This document shows positions 42,227 to 51,486 of a DNA stretch of 64,000 nt, piece after piece (positions within the stretch are counted from its first letter, which is position 1; every line of letters begins with the position of its first letter). The notes below the pieces were generated by a model. The model was not told where the DNA came from and did no database searches. It worked only from the letters and a program-made list of their open reading frames with translations. The stretch spans positions 9,052,001 through 9,116,000 of the forward strand of contig NZ_CP072941.1 in assembly GCF_018069625.1 (NCBI RefSeq), read 5' to 3'. This DNA comes from Streptomyces yatensis (GTDB taxonomy: Bacteria; Actinomycetota; Actinomycetes; Streptomycetales; Streptomycetaceae). A program made the translations under genes and the position numbers.

Positions 42227-43279
42227 ATGACAGGAGCTCTGATGGCCGAATCCGCCGCTGTGCGGCCCGATGATGTGCGGGTCATGCGCGCACTCCAGGT
42301 GGCTCCGCGGGCCTCGTTCGCCTCGATCGCGGCGGTGCTCGGCCTCTCCGAGGGGGCCGTCGGCCGCCGCTATCGCCGGTTGCTCGCCGATGGCGTCATC
42401 CGCGTAGCCGGTGTCGTCGATCCGGGGGCGCTGGGACAGAGCAGATGGCTGGTGCGACTGCGGTGCCGCCCCGGCAGTGTCACGGCGATCGCCGACGCGC
42501 TCGCGCAGCGCGACGATGTCAGCTGGGTGGCGCTCGGCGCCGCGGGCTCCGAAATCACCTGCGCGGTACGGTCGCGGACGCGGGAACAGCGCGAGGACCT
42601 CCTCGGCCGGCGACTTCCGCGCACCGCAGCCGTCGTCGACATCAACGCGTCCGCGATACTGCGTCAGTTCGTCGGAGGCCGTGGCCACTACTGGGCCGCG
42701 CTACGGGGCACGCTGACGCCACAGCAGGAGTCGACGCTCGGGAGCGACGGCGTCCCCTTCACCGAATCCCCGGTGGTCCCTCGCGTTCCGGTGCACCTCG
42801 GACCCGAGGATGAGAAGATGCTCGACCTTCTGGCCGCGGACGGTCGCGCCGGCCTCGTCGATCTCGGCGCGGCGGCGAACCTCACGCCCGGGCGCGCGTC
42901 ACGCCGTCTGCAGGCCTTGCTCCGGCGCCGGGTCGTCCACATCGATGTCGAGATCGCCCCGGCCGCACTGGGCTATCACGCTCGGGCGAACCTTTGGCTC
43001 CGCGCGCACCCGACGGCGGTCAAGGACATCGGACGCACCCTCGCGCGGGAACCCCGCATAGCCTTCGCCGCGGCCGTCTCCGGGCCCTACAACCTCCAGG
43101 CCGTCGCGCACTGCCGCGACCTCGACGAACTGTTCGAGTACACCTCGGACCGCATCGGGTCGCTGCCCGGCCTCCAGAGCATGGAGGTCTCTCCTGTGCT
43201 GCGGCAGATCAAGCAGGCAGGCACGCTCGTGTCCGGCGAGCGTCTCGTCCCACCGCACAGGGCTCGGGCACGGCGCTGA
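42227..43279 (+). CDS. Tandem-repeat Lrp/AsnC family regulator
   Basis: This 350-residue protein contains two Lrp/AsnC modules. The first HTH is at about 15-65 (VRVMRALQVAPRASFASIAAVLGLSEGAVGRRYRRL) and the second at about 185-235 (DEKMLDLLAADGRAGLVDLGAAANLTPGRASRRLQALL). Each is followed by a RAM-like ligand domain. Single-module Lrp proteins are about 150 residues, so this is a fused duplication. It is divergent from the SDR gene. The start is 42227, or 42242 by ribosome site. Confidence 0.88.
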   Translation: MTGALMAESAAVRPDDVRVMRALQVAPRASFASIAAVLGLSEGAVGRRYRRLLADGVIRVAGVVDPGALGQSRWLVRLRCRPGSVTAIADALAQRDDVSWVALGAAGSEITCAVRSRTREQREDLLGRRLPRTAAVVDINASAILRQFVGGRGHYWAALRGTLTPQQESTLGSDGVPFTESPVVPRVPVHLGPEDEKMLDLLAADGRAGLVDLGAAANLTPGRASRRLQALLRRRVVHIDVEIAPAALGYHARANLWLRAHPTAVKDIGRTLAREPRIAFAAAVSGPYNLQAVAHCRDLDELFEYTSDRIGSLPGLQSMEVSPVLRQIKQAGTLVSGERLVPPHRARARR

Positions 43280-43287
43280 GGGCGCGG

Positions 43288-43303
43288 GCCCGGCGAGCCG
43301 GGC
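43288..43303. terminator. Bidirectional hairpin GCCCGGC-GA-GCCGGGC
   Basis: A perfect 7-bp stem with a 2-nt spacer lies between the convergent Lrp and sensor-phosphatase genes. Confidence 0.6.
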
Positions 43304-43313
43304 GACGGCTCTG

Positions 43314-45857
43314 TCATGCGACGACCGATTGCGGGTGGAGCAGGAGCAGGGCGATGTCATCGCTGTGGGGATCGGTGTGCGGATCGTGGTGGATGAGGGT
43401 GTCGGCGAGGGTGTCCATGGGCTGGCCTCCGGCCTGGGTGAGCTGGTCGGCGAGCTGGGCGGTCGCGTCGTCGAGATCGATGTCGGGACTCTCGACGAGG
43501 CCGTCGGTGTAGAGGGCCAGCACGGCGCCGGGCGGCAGTGGGATCTCCGTGGCCGGGTAGTCGGCGCCGGGATCGATGCCCAGCAGCAGGCCGGGTGGCA
43601 GGTCGAGGACCTCGGTGTGTCCGTCGGGGTGCCGCAGGAGCGGGGGCGGGTGGCCGGCCGTGGCCAGGTGGGCAACGTGGCGTGCCAGGTCGATATGGGC
43701 GTAGAGGCAACTGGTGAACAGGCCCGGGTCGAGATCGGTGAGCAGGCGGTTGGTGCGGGCGAGGACTTCCCCGGGATGCGCCCCGGCGGTGGCGTGGACG
43801 GCGGTGCGGACCTGTCCCATGAGGGCGGCGGCGTTCACGCTGTGGCCTTGGACGTCGCCGATGGCCGCGGCGATGGTGGTGGCGTCGCAGCGGATGAGGT
43901 CGTAGAAGTCGCCGCCGATGTCCATGCCGCGCGCCGTGGGCAGATAGCGGGCCGCCACCTCCAGCCCGGGCACGGTCGGAAGGGCGGCGGGGAGCAGGCC
44001 GCTCTGGAGACCGAGGGCGAGCTGGTGTTCGGCGTCATAGAGCCGGGCGCGGTCCAGGGCCTGGGCGATCAGTCCGGCCAGAGAGGTCAGGACGGCGCGT
44101 TCGTCGGGGGTGAAGTCGTGGGGCCGGTCGTAGGAGACCACGCAGCAGCCGACCGGGCGACCGGAGGCCAGCAGCGGCAGGAACGCCCAGGCCGCCCTCT
44201 TGGTCAGCCGTGGGATGTGGGGAGCGAGCCGGTTCATCTCGTGCGGGGACGCGAAGAACAGGGGCGCTCCCGTGCTCACGGCGCGCACGCTGGGGGCCGT
44301 GTCGTCCCGGAACGCGGGGGTGTCGAGGCGGTTGAGAACATCGGGTGGGTAGCCACGCTGGCCGACGATGTGCAGCCGGTCGCCCTCTGCCACGGACAGG
44401 ACGAAGCCCTGGGCGCCGAAGGCGGGCAGGATCAGGTCGGCGGTCAGCTCGACCACGTCCTGAACGCCGACGGCCTCGGTGAGCGCGCCGGCCAGGTGCA
44501 TCAGGTCGTACAGCCTGCCGGAGCGGGTCGGTGTGGCGATGTCCGCCCCGCGCTCCGGGCGGTCGATCGGGGCGGTGTCGTCGGTGGGGGAGATGCGCAC
44601 ACTGACACCGGAGGCATCCGGGCAGAGCTGGAAGGACAGCCAGCGGTCCGGCGGGCGCAGGACGGTGAAGGACGTGGGCCTGCGGCCGAGCACCGCGGCC
44701 CGGTAGCGGTCGTCGAAGACCGGGTCGTCCAGCCATGGCAGCGCCTCCCACAGCGGTGCGCCGAGCAGATCCGGAACGCTGCCACCGACCAGATCGGCGG
44801 CGGTGGCGCTGATGAAGGTGATCCGGCCCGCCACGTCCAGCGCGCAACAGCCCTCCGGAAGGCGGCCGGCGAAGTCCACCGCGGCCTGTGCCTGGAGGGG
44901 CCCGGCGGTCCAGGCGCGCGGCGGGGCCGCCACATGCGGCTCTTCGGGCGCTATCGGGTGCCCGTCCGCGGCGGCATGCCGCAGGAAGGCCGCCACCCGG
45001 TCGCAGGTGGAGCCGATCACGGCGCGCTCACGGGCGCTCAGGTGCGGCCGGTGCGGACCGGGCCACAGCAGCACCAGTCCGCCCCAAGCGGTGGCGCCGG
45101 ATGTGATCGGTGCGGCGGCGAGCGCCACCGGGTAGGGCCATACCAGCGCTGCCCTCGGATAGCGGCGCGCCAGCTCCGCCTGGCTGACGAGCCACACCAG
45201 GCGCCGCTCACGCACCGCGTCCGCCAACGGGCCCGAAGCCGGAAGCCGCAACCGTTCCCAGAGCTCGGCGATCTTCGGCGGCACCCCGGTCATCATGGCC
45301 AGCCGCAGCACCTGTCCGCCCGGTGGCAGCAGATACACCAGCCCCATGGACGCGCCTGATTCCCGTACCACCGTGCACAGCAACGCATCCAGCAGCTCCA
45401 TACCGGAGCCGGCGGCAGGCGGGGCATCGTCCCGTGGCCCCTGCTCCTCCTCCGCCACGTGCCGCACCCGCCCGAAGCGGCGCCTGGCCGCCTCGGCGCT
45501 GATCCCGAAGGCGGCACCGATCCGCGTCCAGCCGACCCCGGCCTGCCGATCGGCCAGCACCGCATACCGCACCAACCGCTCGGCCAGCCCGGGAACCTCC
45601 GCCACCGCGGCACAGTGAGAGCCCACCGTGGCTTCCCGCGCCGGGGACAGCTCGCCCGCCTGCCGCGCCGCCGACTGAACCCGGTCCAGCAGCTCCGTGC
45701 CCGCGAGCACCATCGCCTGCCGCGTCTCGGCCGCCGCCGGCCATCGAGACCGCGCCCGCCAGGCCGCCTGCCGGTGTGCCGGACTGCAATACCGCCGGTT
45801 GCGGCCGGCCTGATCCGGTAGCGGCGCATCGCACCAACCGCACCGAACATCACCCAT
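43314..45857 (-). CDS. Zinc-ribbon/HTH-GAF-PAS-GAF-PP2C sensor phosphatase
   Basis: This protein of about 847 residues has a striking domain order. A treble-clef-like segment comes first (CGWC near residue 6, RYCSPAHRQ near 23), then a helix-turn-helix near 95-125 (VGWTRIGAAFGISAEAARRRFGRV). A GAF-like domain (about 145-300), a PAS-like domain (about 330-430) and a second GAF (about 455-610) follow. It ends in a SpoIIE/PP2C phosphatase (RGMDIGGDFYDLI, AAIGDVQGHSV, LATAGHPPPLL, LYTDGLVESP). It probably links signal sensing to an anti-sigma pathway. TAACGT lies 6 nt before the ATG; a GTG at 45863 is also in frame. Confidence 0.86.
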   Translation of the reverse strand: MGDVRCGWCDAPLPDQAGRNRRYCSPAHRQAAWRARSRWPAAAETRQAMVLAGTELLDRVQSAARQAGELSPAREATVGSHCAAVAEVPGLAERLVRYAVLADRQAGVGWTRIGAAFGISAEAARRRFGRVRHVAEEEQGPRDDAPPAAGSGMELLDALLCTVVRESGASMGLVYLLPPGGQVLRLAMMTGVPPKIAELWERLRLPASGPLADAVRERRLVWLVSQAELARRYPRAALVWPYPVALAAAPITSGATAWGGLVLLWPGPHRPHLSARERAVIGSTCDRVAAFLRHAAADGHPIAPEEPHVAAPPRAWTAGPLQAQAAVDFAGRLPEGCCALDVAGRITFISATAADLVGGSVPDLLGAPLWEALPWLDDPVFDDRYRAAVLGRRPTSFTVLRPPDRWLSFQLCPDASGVSVRISPTDDTAPIDRPERGADIATPTRSGRLYDLMHLAGALTEAVGVQDVVELTADLILPAFGAQGFVLSVAEGDRLHIVGQRGYPPDVLNRLDTPAFRDDTAPSVRAVSTGAPLFFASPHEMNRLAPHIPRLTKRAAWAFLPLLASGRPVGCCVVSYDRPHDFTPDERAVLTSLAGLIAQALDRARLYDAEHQLALGLQSGLLPAALPTVPGLEVAARYLPTARGMDIGGDFYDLIRCDATTIAAAIGDVQGHSVNAAALMGQVRTAVHATAGAHPGEVLARTNRLLTDLDPGLFTSCLYAHIDLARHVAHLATAGHPPPLLRHPDGHTEVLDLPPGLLLGIDPGADYPATEIPLPPGAVLALYTDGLVESPDIDLDDATAQLADQLTQAGGQPMDTLADTLIHHDPHTDPHSDDIALLLLHPQSVVA

Positions 45858-45890
45858 ATGCACACGTTACGCCCGTCAGGGGTGACGGCG

Positions 45891-45941
45891 CTGTCGGTAC
45901 GCACATGCCCTCTGTCGGTGGCTGTCGGTCGCGCTGTCGGT
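45891..45941. repeat. Four direct repeats of CTGTCGGT in a divergent promoter region
   Basis: CTGTCGGT occurs at 45891, 45912, 45922 and 45934, with a related GTGTCGGC at 45946. The array lies between the divergent sensor phosphatase (start 45857) and the TetX-like gene (start 46023), so it is a good candidate for an operator array. Confidence 0.7.
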
Positions 45942-46022
45942 GGCGTGTCGGCGGAGTCCGGAACCGTTCGGGACATCCTGCCGGATGCCCATTCGGCGGG
46001 CGTCCGACGGCAAGGAACCACC

Positions 46023-47156
46023 ATGACCACTGACGTCACGATCATCGGTGCCGGACTCGGCGGCCTGACACTCGCCCGCGTCCTGCACCTCAACGGCATC
46101 CCGGCCACGGTCTACGAGGCGGAGGCCTCTTCGATGGCGCGTGCGCAGGGCGGGATGCTCGACATCCACGAGGACAGCGGCCAGCCCGCACTGCGGACGG
46201 CCGGCCTGATGGACGAGTTCCGTGGCATCGTCCTGGAGGGCCGCCAGGCGATACGGGTTCTCGACCCGGCCGGGACCGTCCTCCTCGACAAGGCCGACGA
46301 CGGTGCGGGTGGCAACCCCGAAGTGCTGCGCGGCGAGCTGCGGCAGCTGCTCCTCGACTCGCTCCCGGCCGGCACCGTCCGGTGGGGCCACAAGGTCAGC
46401 GGTGCCCGTGCCCTCGGCGCGGGACGCCACGAGGTGGCCTTCGCCGACGGCACCACCGTCACCACCGGCCTGCTGGTCGGCGCCGACGGCGCGTGGTCCC
46501 GAGTCCGGCCACTGCTCTCCGGTGCGGCACCCGAGTACATCGGCATGTCGTACGTCGAGACCTCCCTGTTCGACGCCGACACCCGGCACCCGGCCGGCGC
46601 GAAAGCGGTCGGCAGCGGGTCGCTGTTCGCGCTCGCGCCGGGCAAGGGATTCCTGGCTCACCGGGAGAGGGCCGGCACGCTGCACTCCTACGTGATGCTG
46701 GCCCGGCCGCGGGACTGGTTCGCGGACATCGACTTCACCGATGCCGCCGCGGCCACCGCACGGATCGCGCGGGAATTCGACGGCTGGGCACCGGAACTCA
46801 TCGCGCTGATCGCCGACGGTGACACCGCGCCGGTCCTGCGGTCCCTCCACGCCCTGCCCGTCGAGCACCGGTGGGAGCGGCGGCCGGGGGTGACCCTGCT
46901 CGGCGACGCCGCCCACCTCTCGCTCCCGAACGGCGAGGGCGCCAACCTGGCCATGTACGACGGCGCCGAACTCGGCAAGGCCCTCGCCGCGCACCCCGAG
47001 GACACCGAGGCCGCGCTCACCGCGTACGAAGGGGCCATGTTCCCCCGCAGCGCCGCGGCCGCCGCCGAGGGAGTCCAGGTCCACGAGATGTTCTACGGAG
47101 CAGGCGCACCCCACAGCCTGATCACCATGATGACCGGCCACGAGCACACCCGGTGA
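46023..47156 (+). CDS. TetX-like FAD-dependent monooxygenase
   Basis: This 377-residue class A flavoprotein monooxygenase has the FAD motif TIIGAGLGGLTLARVL, the Arg-containing LRGELRQLLLDSL, GLLVGADGAWSRVRPLL and the GD motif LLGDAAHLSLPNGEGANLAMYDGAEL. The last motif is typical of the TetX/TetX2-like group. Members hydroxylate aromatic polyketides or other phenolics; tetracycline inactivation cannot be assumed. The promoter region holds the CTGTCGGT array. It is divergent from the sensor phosphatase. Confidence 0.9.
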   Translation: MTTDVTIIGAGLGGLTLARVLHLNGIPATVYEAEASSMARAQGGMLDIHEDSGQPALRTAGLMDEFRGIVLEGRQAIRVLDPAGTVLLDKADDGAGGNPEVLRGELRQLLLDSLPAGTVRWGHKVSGARALGAGRHEVAFADGTTVTTGLLVGADGAWSRVRPLLSGAAPEYIGMSYVETSLFDADTRHPAGAKAVGSGSLFALAPGKGFLAHRERAGTLHSYVMLARPRDWFADIDFTDAAAATARIAREFDGWAPELIALIADGDTAPVLRSLHALPVEHRWERRPGVTLLGDAAHLSLPNGEGANLAMYDGAELGKALAAHPEDTEAALTAYEGAMFPRSAAAAAEGVQVHEMFYGAGAPHSLITMMTGHEHTR

Positions 47157-47199
47157 GACACCGGCCCAGGGCACCCGGAGTGGCCGCGTCCGGCCCCGG

Positions 47200-47583
47200 T
47201 CAGGGCTGTTGCAGGCGGGTGCGCAGAAGGCAGAACACGTTGCCTTCCGGGTCGGCCAGGACGTGCCAGTTCTCGGTGCCGGTCTGGCCGACGTCCGCGG
47301 GCCTGGCGCCGAGGGCGAGCAGCCGCTCCAGTTCGGCGTCCTGGTCGCGGTCGGTGGCGTTGACGTCGATGTGCAGCGGGAGCTTCCCGGTCCGCGGGTC
47401 GCTGCTGGGGCTGAGCACGAGGGTGGGCTGCAGACCGCCGAAACCGGTGTCGGGCGGCCCGATCGCGATGCTTCCGTCGTCCTCCCGGCCGAGCTCCACG
47501 TAGCCGAGGACCTCGCTCCAGAATGCGGCGAGCCGCTCGGCGTCGGCGCAGTCGAGGACCAGTTCACTGATGCGGCATGCCAT
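47200..47583 (-). CDS. VOC (glyoxalase/bleomycin-resistance) family protein
   Basis: This 127-residue protein begins CRISELVLDCADAERLAAFWSEVLGY and ends NWHVLADPEGNVFCLL, the vicinal-oxygen-chelate pattern. His in LPLHIDVNA and Glu in TENWHVLADPEGN are candidate metal ligands. The substrate is unknown. It is convergent with the TetX-like gene and 90 bp downstream of the 2-MIB operon on the same strand, separated by a hairpin. Confidence 0.88.
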   Translation of the reverse strand: MACRISELVLDCADAERLAAFWSEVLGYVELGREDDGSIAIGPPDTGFGGLQPTLVLSPSSDPRTGKLPLHIDVNATDRDQDAELERLLALGARPADVGQTGTENWHVLADPEGNVFCLLRTRLQQP

Positions 47584-47628
47584 GCCCGTCAGTGTACGGA
47601 GACAGCCCGAGAGCCGGCCGACAGCGCT

Positions 47629-47658
47629 TCGCCCCGCCACCGGACGGCGACGGGGCGA
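47629..47658. terminator. Terminator hairpin of the 2-MIB operon
   Basis: TCGCCCCG (47629-47636) and CGGGGCGA (47651-47658) form an 8-bp stem with a 14-nt loop. It lies just downstream of the methyltransferase stop at 47674. Confidence 0.6.
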
Positions 47659-47673
47659 GGTTCCAGGAGGCGG

Positions 47674-48585
47674 TCAGACGCGGTCGGCCGCGATCAGGAG
47701 GTACTGGAAGGAGCCGTCCTTGTAGGAGTTGATGAACGCCTCCTCAATGCCGGTGACCAGCGAGGACGTGGCCCGCAGCTCCCAGTACGGCAGGGTCGCG
47801 GCGGTCAGGTCGACGACGGCCTGCGGTACGAGGCGATTGTCGGCCATGGCGCGCAGATACTCCCGGCGGGAGTGGATGTTGCACTCGAAGTGCGCGTTGA
47901 TCTGGGAGACCCACTTCGAGGGCTGGCCATAACGGGGGTTCCAGCAGCCGGTGATGGTCACATAGCGACCGCCGACCTCGAGGATGCGGGAGTGTTCGGC
48001 GAAGAGGTCGTGCAGGTCGACGTACATGCTCGACTCGTTGTTCCACGAGGCCGCGGTCTGCCCGGTCTCGAAGGGCGTACCGAGCATATTGCAGACGCGG
48101 GCGTGGACGTGGTCCTCGATGCCGAGCTCGTGGGCACGCCGGTTGGCGAAGTCCGCCTGCTTGGCCGACAGAGTGACGCCCTCGACCTTGCACCCGAAAC
48201 GCTGGTGGGCCATGACCATCGAACCGCCACGGCCGCAGCCGGCGTCCACGAGCGTGTCGTCGCGCTCCAAGGGGCCGAGGTGGTCCAGGAGGAGTTCGGC
48301 CTGTGCCGATTCAAGCCGGTGGAGTTCGGCGATCAGCCTCTTCTCGTACGCACTGTCGCCGGTGTCGCCGAGGGCGGTGCGGTCGACGGCGCCGATGCCG
48401 TAGTGGTGGTGGTACAGGCCGTCGACATCGCCGAGACGCAGATTCACCGGCCTGGCCTCGCGGTCCCAGTAGCGGGCGATGTCCCCCTGGTAGGGCGTCA
48501 CCGGGGCGGGGATGAACACGGAGGCGGCGCTGGTGGAGACGGCGGCGTCGGTGGAGAGGTCGGTGCTGGTCACAGATAAGTCCAT
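47674..48585 (-). CDS. Geranyl diphosphate 2-C-methyltransferase
   Basis: This 303-residue SAM-dependent methyltransferase has SAM motif VDAGCGRGGSMVMAHQRFG, NVSL-like VNLRLGDVDGLYHHHYGIG, WNNESSMYVDLHDLF and TITGCWNPRYG. These match the GPP methyltransferase of Streptomyces 2-methylisoborneol clusters. It makes 2-methyl-GPP for the cyclase encoded 5 bp upstream, and its ribosome site (GAGAAG) lies at the end of that gene, indicating coupled translation. It is the third gene of the encapsulin-cyclase-methyltransferase operon. Confidence 0.95.
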   Translation of the reverse strand: MDLSVTSTDLSTDAAVSTSAASVFIPAPVTPYQGDIARYWDREARPVNLRLGDVDGLYHHHYGIGAVDRTALGDTGDSAYEKRLIAELHRLESAQAELLLDHLGPLERDDTLVDAGCGRGGSMVMAHQRFGCKVEGVTLSAKQADFANRRAHELGIEDHVHARVCNMLGTPFETGQTAASWNNESSMYVDLHDLFAEHSRILEVGGRYVTITGCWNPRYGQPSKWVSQINAHFECNIHSRREYLRAMADNRLVPQAVVDLTAATLPYWELRATSSLVTGIEEAFINSYKDGSFQYLLIAADRV

Positions 48586-48590
48586 TCTTC

Positions 48591-49973
48591 TCACCAGAAG
48601 TCGGGCAGGCTGTAGCGATAGGTGTTGGTCCGGTGCCAGTAGTGGTTGCCGTCGACCCACGCGGCCACGCCCCGCAGAAAGCGCTGCACGCTCGGGACGG
48701 GGCAGGCCGCGGCCAGGTCCGCGGCGGCGGCTTCGAAGTCGTGCATGAGGTCGTTGTGGACCTCGACCGACTTCAGATAGGCCTCGCGGTCGGAGATGCC
48801 CTCACGGTCGGCGATCACCACGGGCAGGTTCAGGTGGTGCCCGGGGGAGGCGAGTTCCTTGGTGTACGAGTACAGGTCGTTCACGATGGTGGTGGCGTTC
48901 CCGGCGAGCGCGATGACGCGCTGCATGGCGGGCGTGGCGTGCAGGTCCGCCGGCAGCTCGTAGCCGCCGACGGTGTCCGTGATGGTGGGGCAGGGGCGGA
49001 AGTTGTTGAACTGGCGCATCGCCAGGTACTCCCACACCTCGGGCACGTGGTCCGTCTGGGCCCAGGCGGCCTCGGCGAGGTACCCCAGGTGCAGTCGGGC
49101 CATGTCATGCCGGTACCGGTCCGACTGGGAGGCGCTGGCCGCCTGGACGAAGTACTCCATGGCGGAGCGGTACGCGCGCCGGGGCGCGTCCGAGTGGAGC
49201 GACTCCGCCCACCGCGGCTGGTACTCCTTCGTCGTGTGCAAGGGGTCGAGGGCGGTGTGCGCCAGCAGCAGGCGCCCACCGAGGCCGATGGGCGATCCCC
49301 CGTGGTCCTCGCAGTAGCAGTCGTCCACCGCGTTCTCGGCGACCATCAGGCGCGTGGCGAGCATCAGGTGGTCGACGGTGGGAGCGTCCGGATGGCAGGC
49401 GACCATATAGCGCCCCACGGAGAAGCCGTCGAACTGGTCCTCCCAGTCCTCCGGGTACAGATCGACCTCGTCCAGCGCCCAGGCCTTGATCCTGCGGCTG
49501 ACCTCCTCCACCCGTACCGGGTCGGGCTCCGGCACCGGATGGTGGTAGAGGCCCGGGACCGGGGTGCCTTCGGCCGGAGCCATCGGCGGCTCCACGGGCT
49601 CCACCGGCACTACCTGCGCCGACGCGCTCTCGCACCGGGCCAGGTGCAGGCCCACGGTGCCCAGGCCACTGGGGCCACGCGGGATCCGGCCCAGGCCGGC
49701 GCCCGGCGTTGGCACCTCGGCGGCAGGAACGTCGGCGGGAGGTGCGTCGGCGGGAGGTGCGTCGGAGGGAGGGGAGTCGGTGGCGGGAACGTCGGTGGCA
49801 GGGACGTCGGCCGGCGGCGGTGCGGGCAAGGACGGCGCGGGGGATCCGCCGCCGCCAAAGGCGGCCCTGATGTCGCGGGCGCGGGCCGCGGCCTCAGCGA
49901 GGACAAACGCCCCGGAGGGGGAAGCGGCCGCGGGCGGACTCGGCCGTGGAGGGGAAGGCTCGGGCGCGGGCAT
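48591..49973 (-). CDS. 2-methylisoborneol synthase with disordered N-terminal cargo domain
   Basis: This 460-residue class I terpene cyclase has the metal motif VDDCYCEDHGG and the NSE triad NDLYSYTKE, with the C-terminal WHRTNTYRYSLPDFW. It cyclises 2-methyl-GPP to 2-methylisoborneol, the earthy odorant. Residues 1-140 are Pro/Ala-rich and contain seven P-x-x-D-x pentapeptides (53-87) and a conserved-looking GPSGLGTVGLHLA (about 101-113). In published Streptomyces work this region loads the enzyme into the family 2B encapsulin encoded upstream. The ATG at 49973 is chosen to include it. Confidence 0.95.
   Translation of the reverse strand: MPAPEPSPPRPSPPAAASPSGAFVLAEAAARARDIRAAFGGGGSPAPSLPAPPPADVPATDVPATDSPPSDAPPADAPPADVPAAEVPTPGAGLGRIPRGPSGLGTVGLHLARCESASAQVVPVEPVEPPMAPAEGTPVPGLYHHPVPEPDPVRVEEVSRRIKAWALDEVDLYPEDWEDQFDGFSVGRYMVACHPDAPTVDHLMLATRLMVAENAVDDCYCEDHGGSPIGLGGRLLLAHTALDPLHTTKEYQPRWAESLHSDAPRRAYRSAMEYFVQAASASQSDRYRHDMARLHLGYLAEAAWAQTDHVPEVWEYLAMRQFNNFRPCPTITDTVGGYELPADLHATPAMQRVIALAGNATTIVNDLYSYTKELASPGHHLNLPVVIADREGISDREAYLKSVEVHNDLMHDFEAAAADLAAACPVPSVQRFLRGVAAWVDGNHYWHRTNTYRYSLPDFW
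49713..49817. repeat. Seven 15-bp tandem repeats encoding P-x-x-D-x pentapeptides
   Basis: On the minus strand seven consecutive 15-bp units encode PPADV, PATDV, PATDS, PPSDA, PPADA, PPADV and PAAEV in the cargo-loading region of 2-MIB synthase. Copy number is likely variable between strains. Confidence 0.85.
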
Positions 49974-50073
49974 CCATGGCTCCTCGATGGGGTGGGTGGC
50001 TGTCCCGGATCTCGGACACGCTCGGCCGGCTCGGAGCGCCGGGCTCCCGTAGCCGCCGGGCAGGGCAGGACCG

Positions 50074-51486
50074 CTAGTCGCGGCTGCGGGCGATCTGCAC
50101 GTTCTCCAACACACCGAGCGCATCCGGCACCAGGATGGCGGCGGAGTAGTACGTACTGACGAGGTAGGAGATGATCGCCTTCTCGTCGATGCCCATGAAG
50201 CGCACCGACAGCCCCGGTTCGTACTCTTCCGGCAGACCCGTCCGACGCAGCCCGATGACGCCCTGGTTGTCCTCGCCGGTGCGCATGACGAGGACCGAGC
50301 TGGTGTTCTCCTTCGTGATGGGAATCTTGTTGCAGGGCAGGATCGGGACGCCGCGCCAGGCCGGGACCTGCTGCCCGCCGAGGTCGACATGGGTCGGGTA
50401 GAGCCCACGGGCGTTGAACTCCCGCCCGATCGCCGCGATCGTCCGGGGGTGGGCGAGGAAGAACTTGGAGCCGCGGCGGCGGCACAGCAGCTCGTCCAGG
50501 TCATCGGGGGTGGGCGGGCCCGAGTGGGGCTGGATGCGCTGCTTGAAGTCGGCGTTGTGGAGCAGACCGAACTCCCGGTTGTTGATCAGCTCGTGCTCCT
50601 GGCGCTCACGCAGCGCCTCGATGGTGAGCCTGAGCTGCTCCTCGGTCTGGTCCATCGGCTCGTTGTAGAGGTCGGCGACCCGCGTATGGATCCGCAGAAT
50701 GGTCTGCGCGACGGAGAGTTCGTACTCGCGCGGCTTCAGCTCGTAGTCGACGAACGTACCGGGCAGCGCGGGTTCGCCGGTGTGACCGGCCGCCATGGCG
50801 ATCTCGGCCTCGCCGCGATGGTTCTGTGCCTGGCCGCGGAGTGAACTGAACTCCCGGATGTGGGCCTGGAGACTGGGCGCCGAGGACAGCACGGCGGCGA
50901 AGTCGGCGCGGGAGAGGGTGAGCAGGGTGCCGGAGGTCTCGGCGGTGGCGGTGTAGTCCCACCGGGCATCCTCGTTCAGCAGAGCGCCCTCGCCGAACCG
51001 GTCGCCATCGGCCAGTACGGCCACGGCGGTCTCATCGCCGTACGGACCGACGGAGGTCTGGCTGATGCGGCCGTGGGCGATCAGATGGAACTCCTCGGCG
51101 GGCCTCCCGCGCTCCACCAGCGTTTCGCCCGCACGGAAGTCGTGCTGGACGCACCGGTCGGCGATGGCGGTCAGCACCTCCACGTCCTCGAAGCCGCGCA
51201 GCAGGGCCAGTTCGCCGAGTTCGCGGGGGATCACCCGGACGTCGGCACCGTCCTGGACGAACTCGATGCGCCCGTCGCCGACGGTGTAGCTCAGCCGGCG
51301 GTTCACCCGGTAGGTGCCGCCCTTGACCTCCACCCAGGGGAGCGTCCGCAGCAGCCAGCGCGAGGTGATCCCCTGCATCTGCGGGGCGGACTTGGTCGTG
51401 GTGGCGAGATTGCGGGCGGCCGCCGTGCTCAGGCTGGACTGCCGTGGCGGCTCCAGAGGTGCTTCCGAGCTGGTACCAACAGTCAT
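50074..51486 (-). CDS. eshA: EshA: family 2B encapsulin shell protein with cyclic-nucleotide-binding insertion
   Basis: This 470-residue protein combines an HK97-like shell fold ([74 protein letters not shown]) with an inserted cyclic-nucleotide-binding domain (about 110-225; [40 protein letters not shown]). This is the family 2B encapsulin known in Streptomyces as EshA. It encloses the 2-MIB synthase. GGAG lies 10 nt before the ATG at 51486. It is first in the three-gene operon, 100 bp ahead of the cyclase gene. Confidence 0.95.
   Translation of the reverse strand: MTVGTSSEAPLEPPRQSSLSTAAARNLATTTKSAPQMQGITSRWLLRTLPWVEVKGGTYRVNRRLSYTVGDGRIEFVQDGADVRVIPRELGELALLRGFEDVEVLTAIADRCVQHDFRAGETLVERGRPAEEFHLIAHGRISQTSVGPYGDETAVAVLADGDRFGEGALLNEDARWDYTATAETSGTLLTLSRADFAAVLSSAPSLQAHIREFSSLRGQAQNHRGEAEIAMAAGHTGEPALPGTFVDYELKPREYELSVAQTILRIHTRVADLYNEPMDQTEEQLRLTIEALRERQEHELINNREFGLLHNADFKQRIQPHSGPPTPDDLDELLCRRRGSKFFLAHPRTIAAIGREFNARGLYPTHVDLGGQQVPAWRGVPILPCNKIPITKENTSSVLVMRTGEDNQGVIGLRRTGLPEEYEPGLSVRFMGIDEKAIISYLVSTYYSAAILVPDALGVLENVQIARSRD

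Noticed and set aside
43329..45359. A 676-residue plus-strand frame opposite the sensor phosphatase
   Set aside because: Antisense shadow; the minus strand shows coherent GAF, PAS and PP2C motifs.
46023..47156. Calling the TetX-like gene a tetracycline-resistance determinant
   Set aside because: The GD-motif region resembles TetX, but this flavoprotein group has many substrates and no tetracycline context is present.
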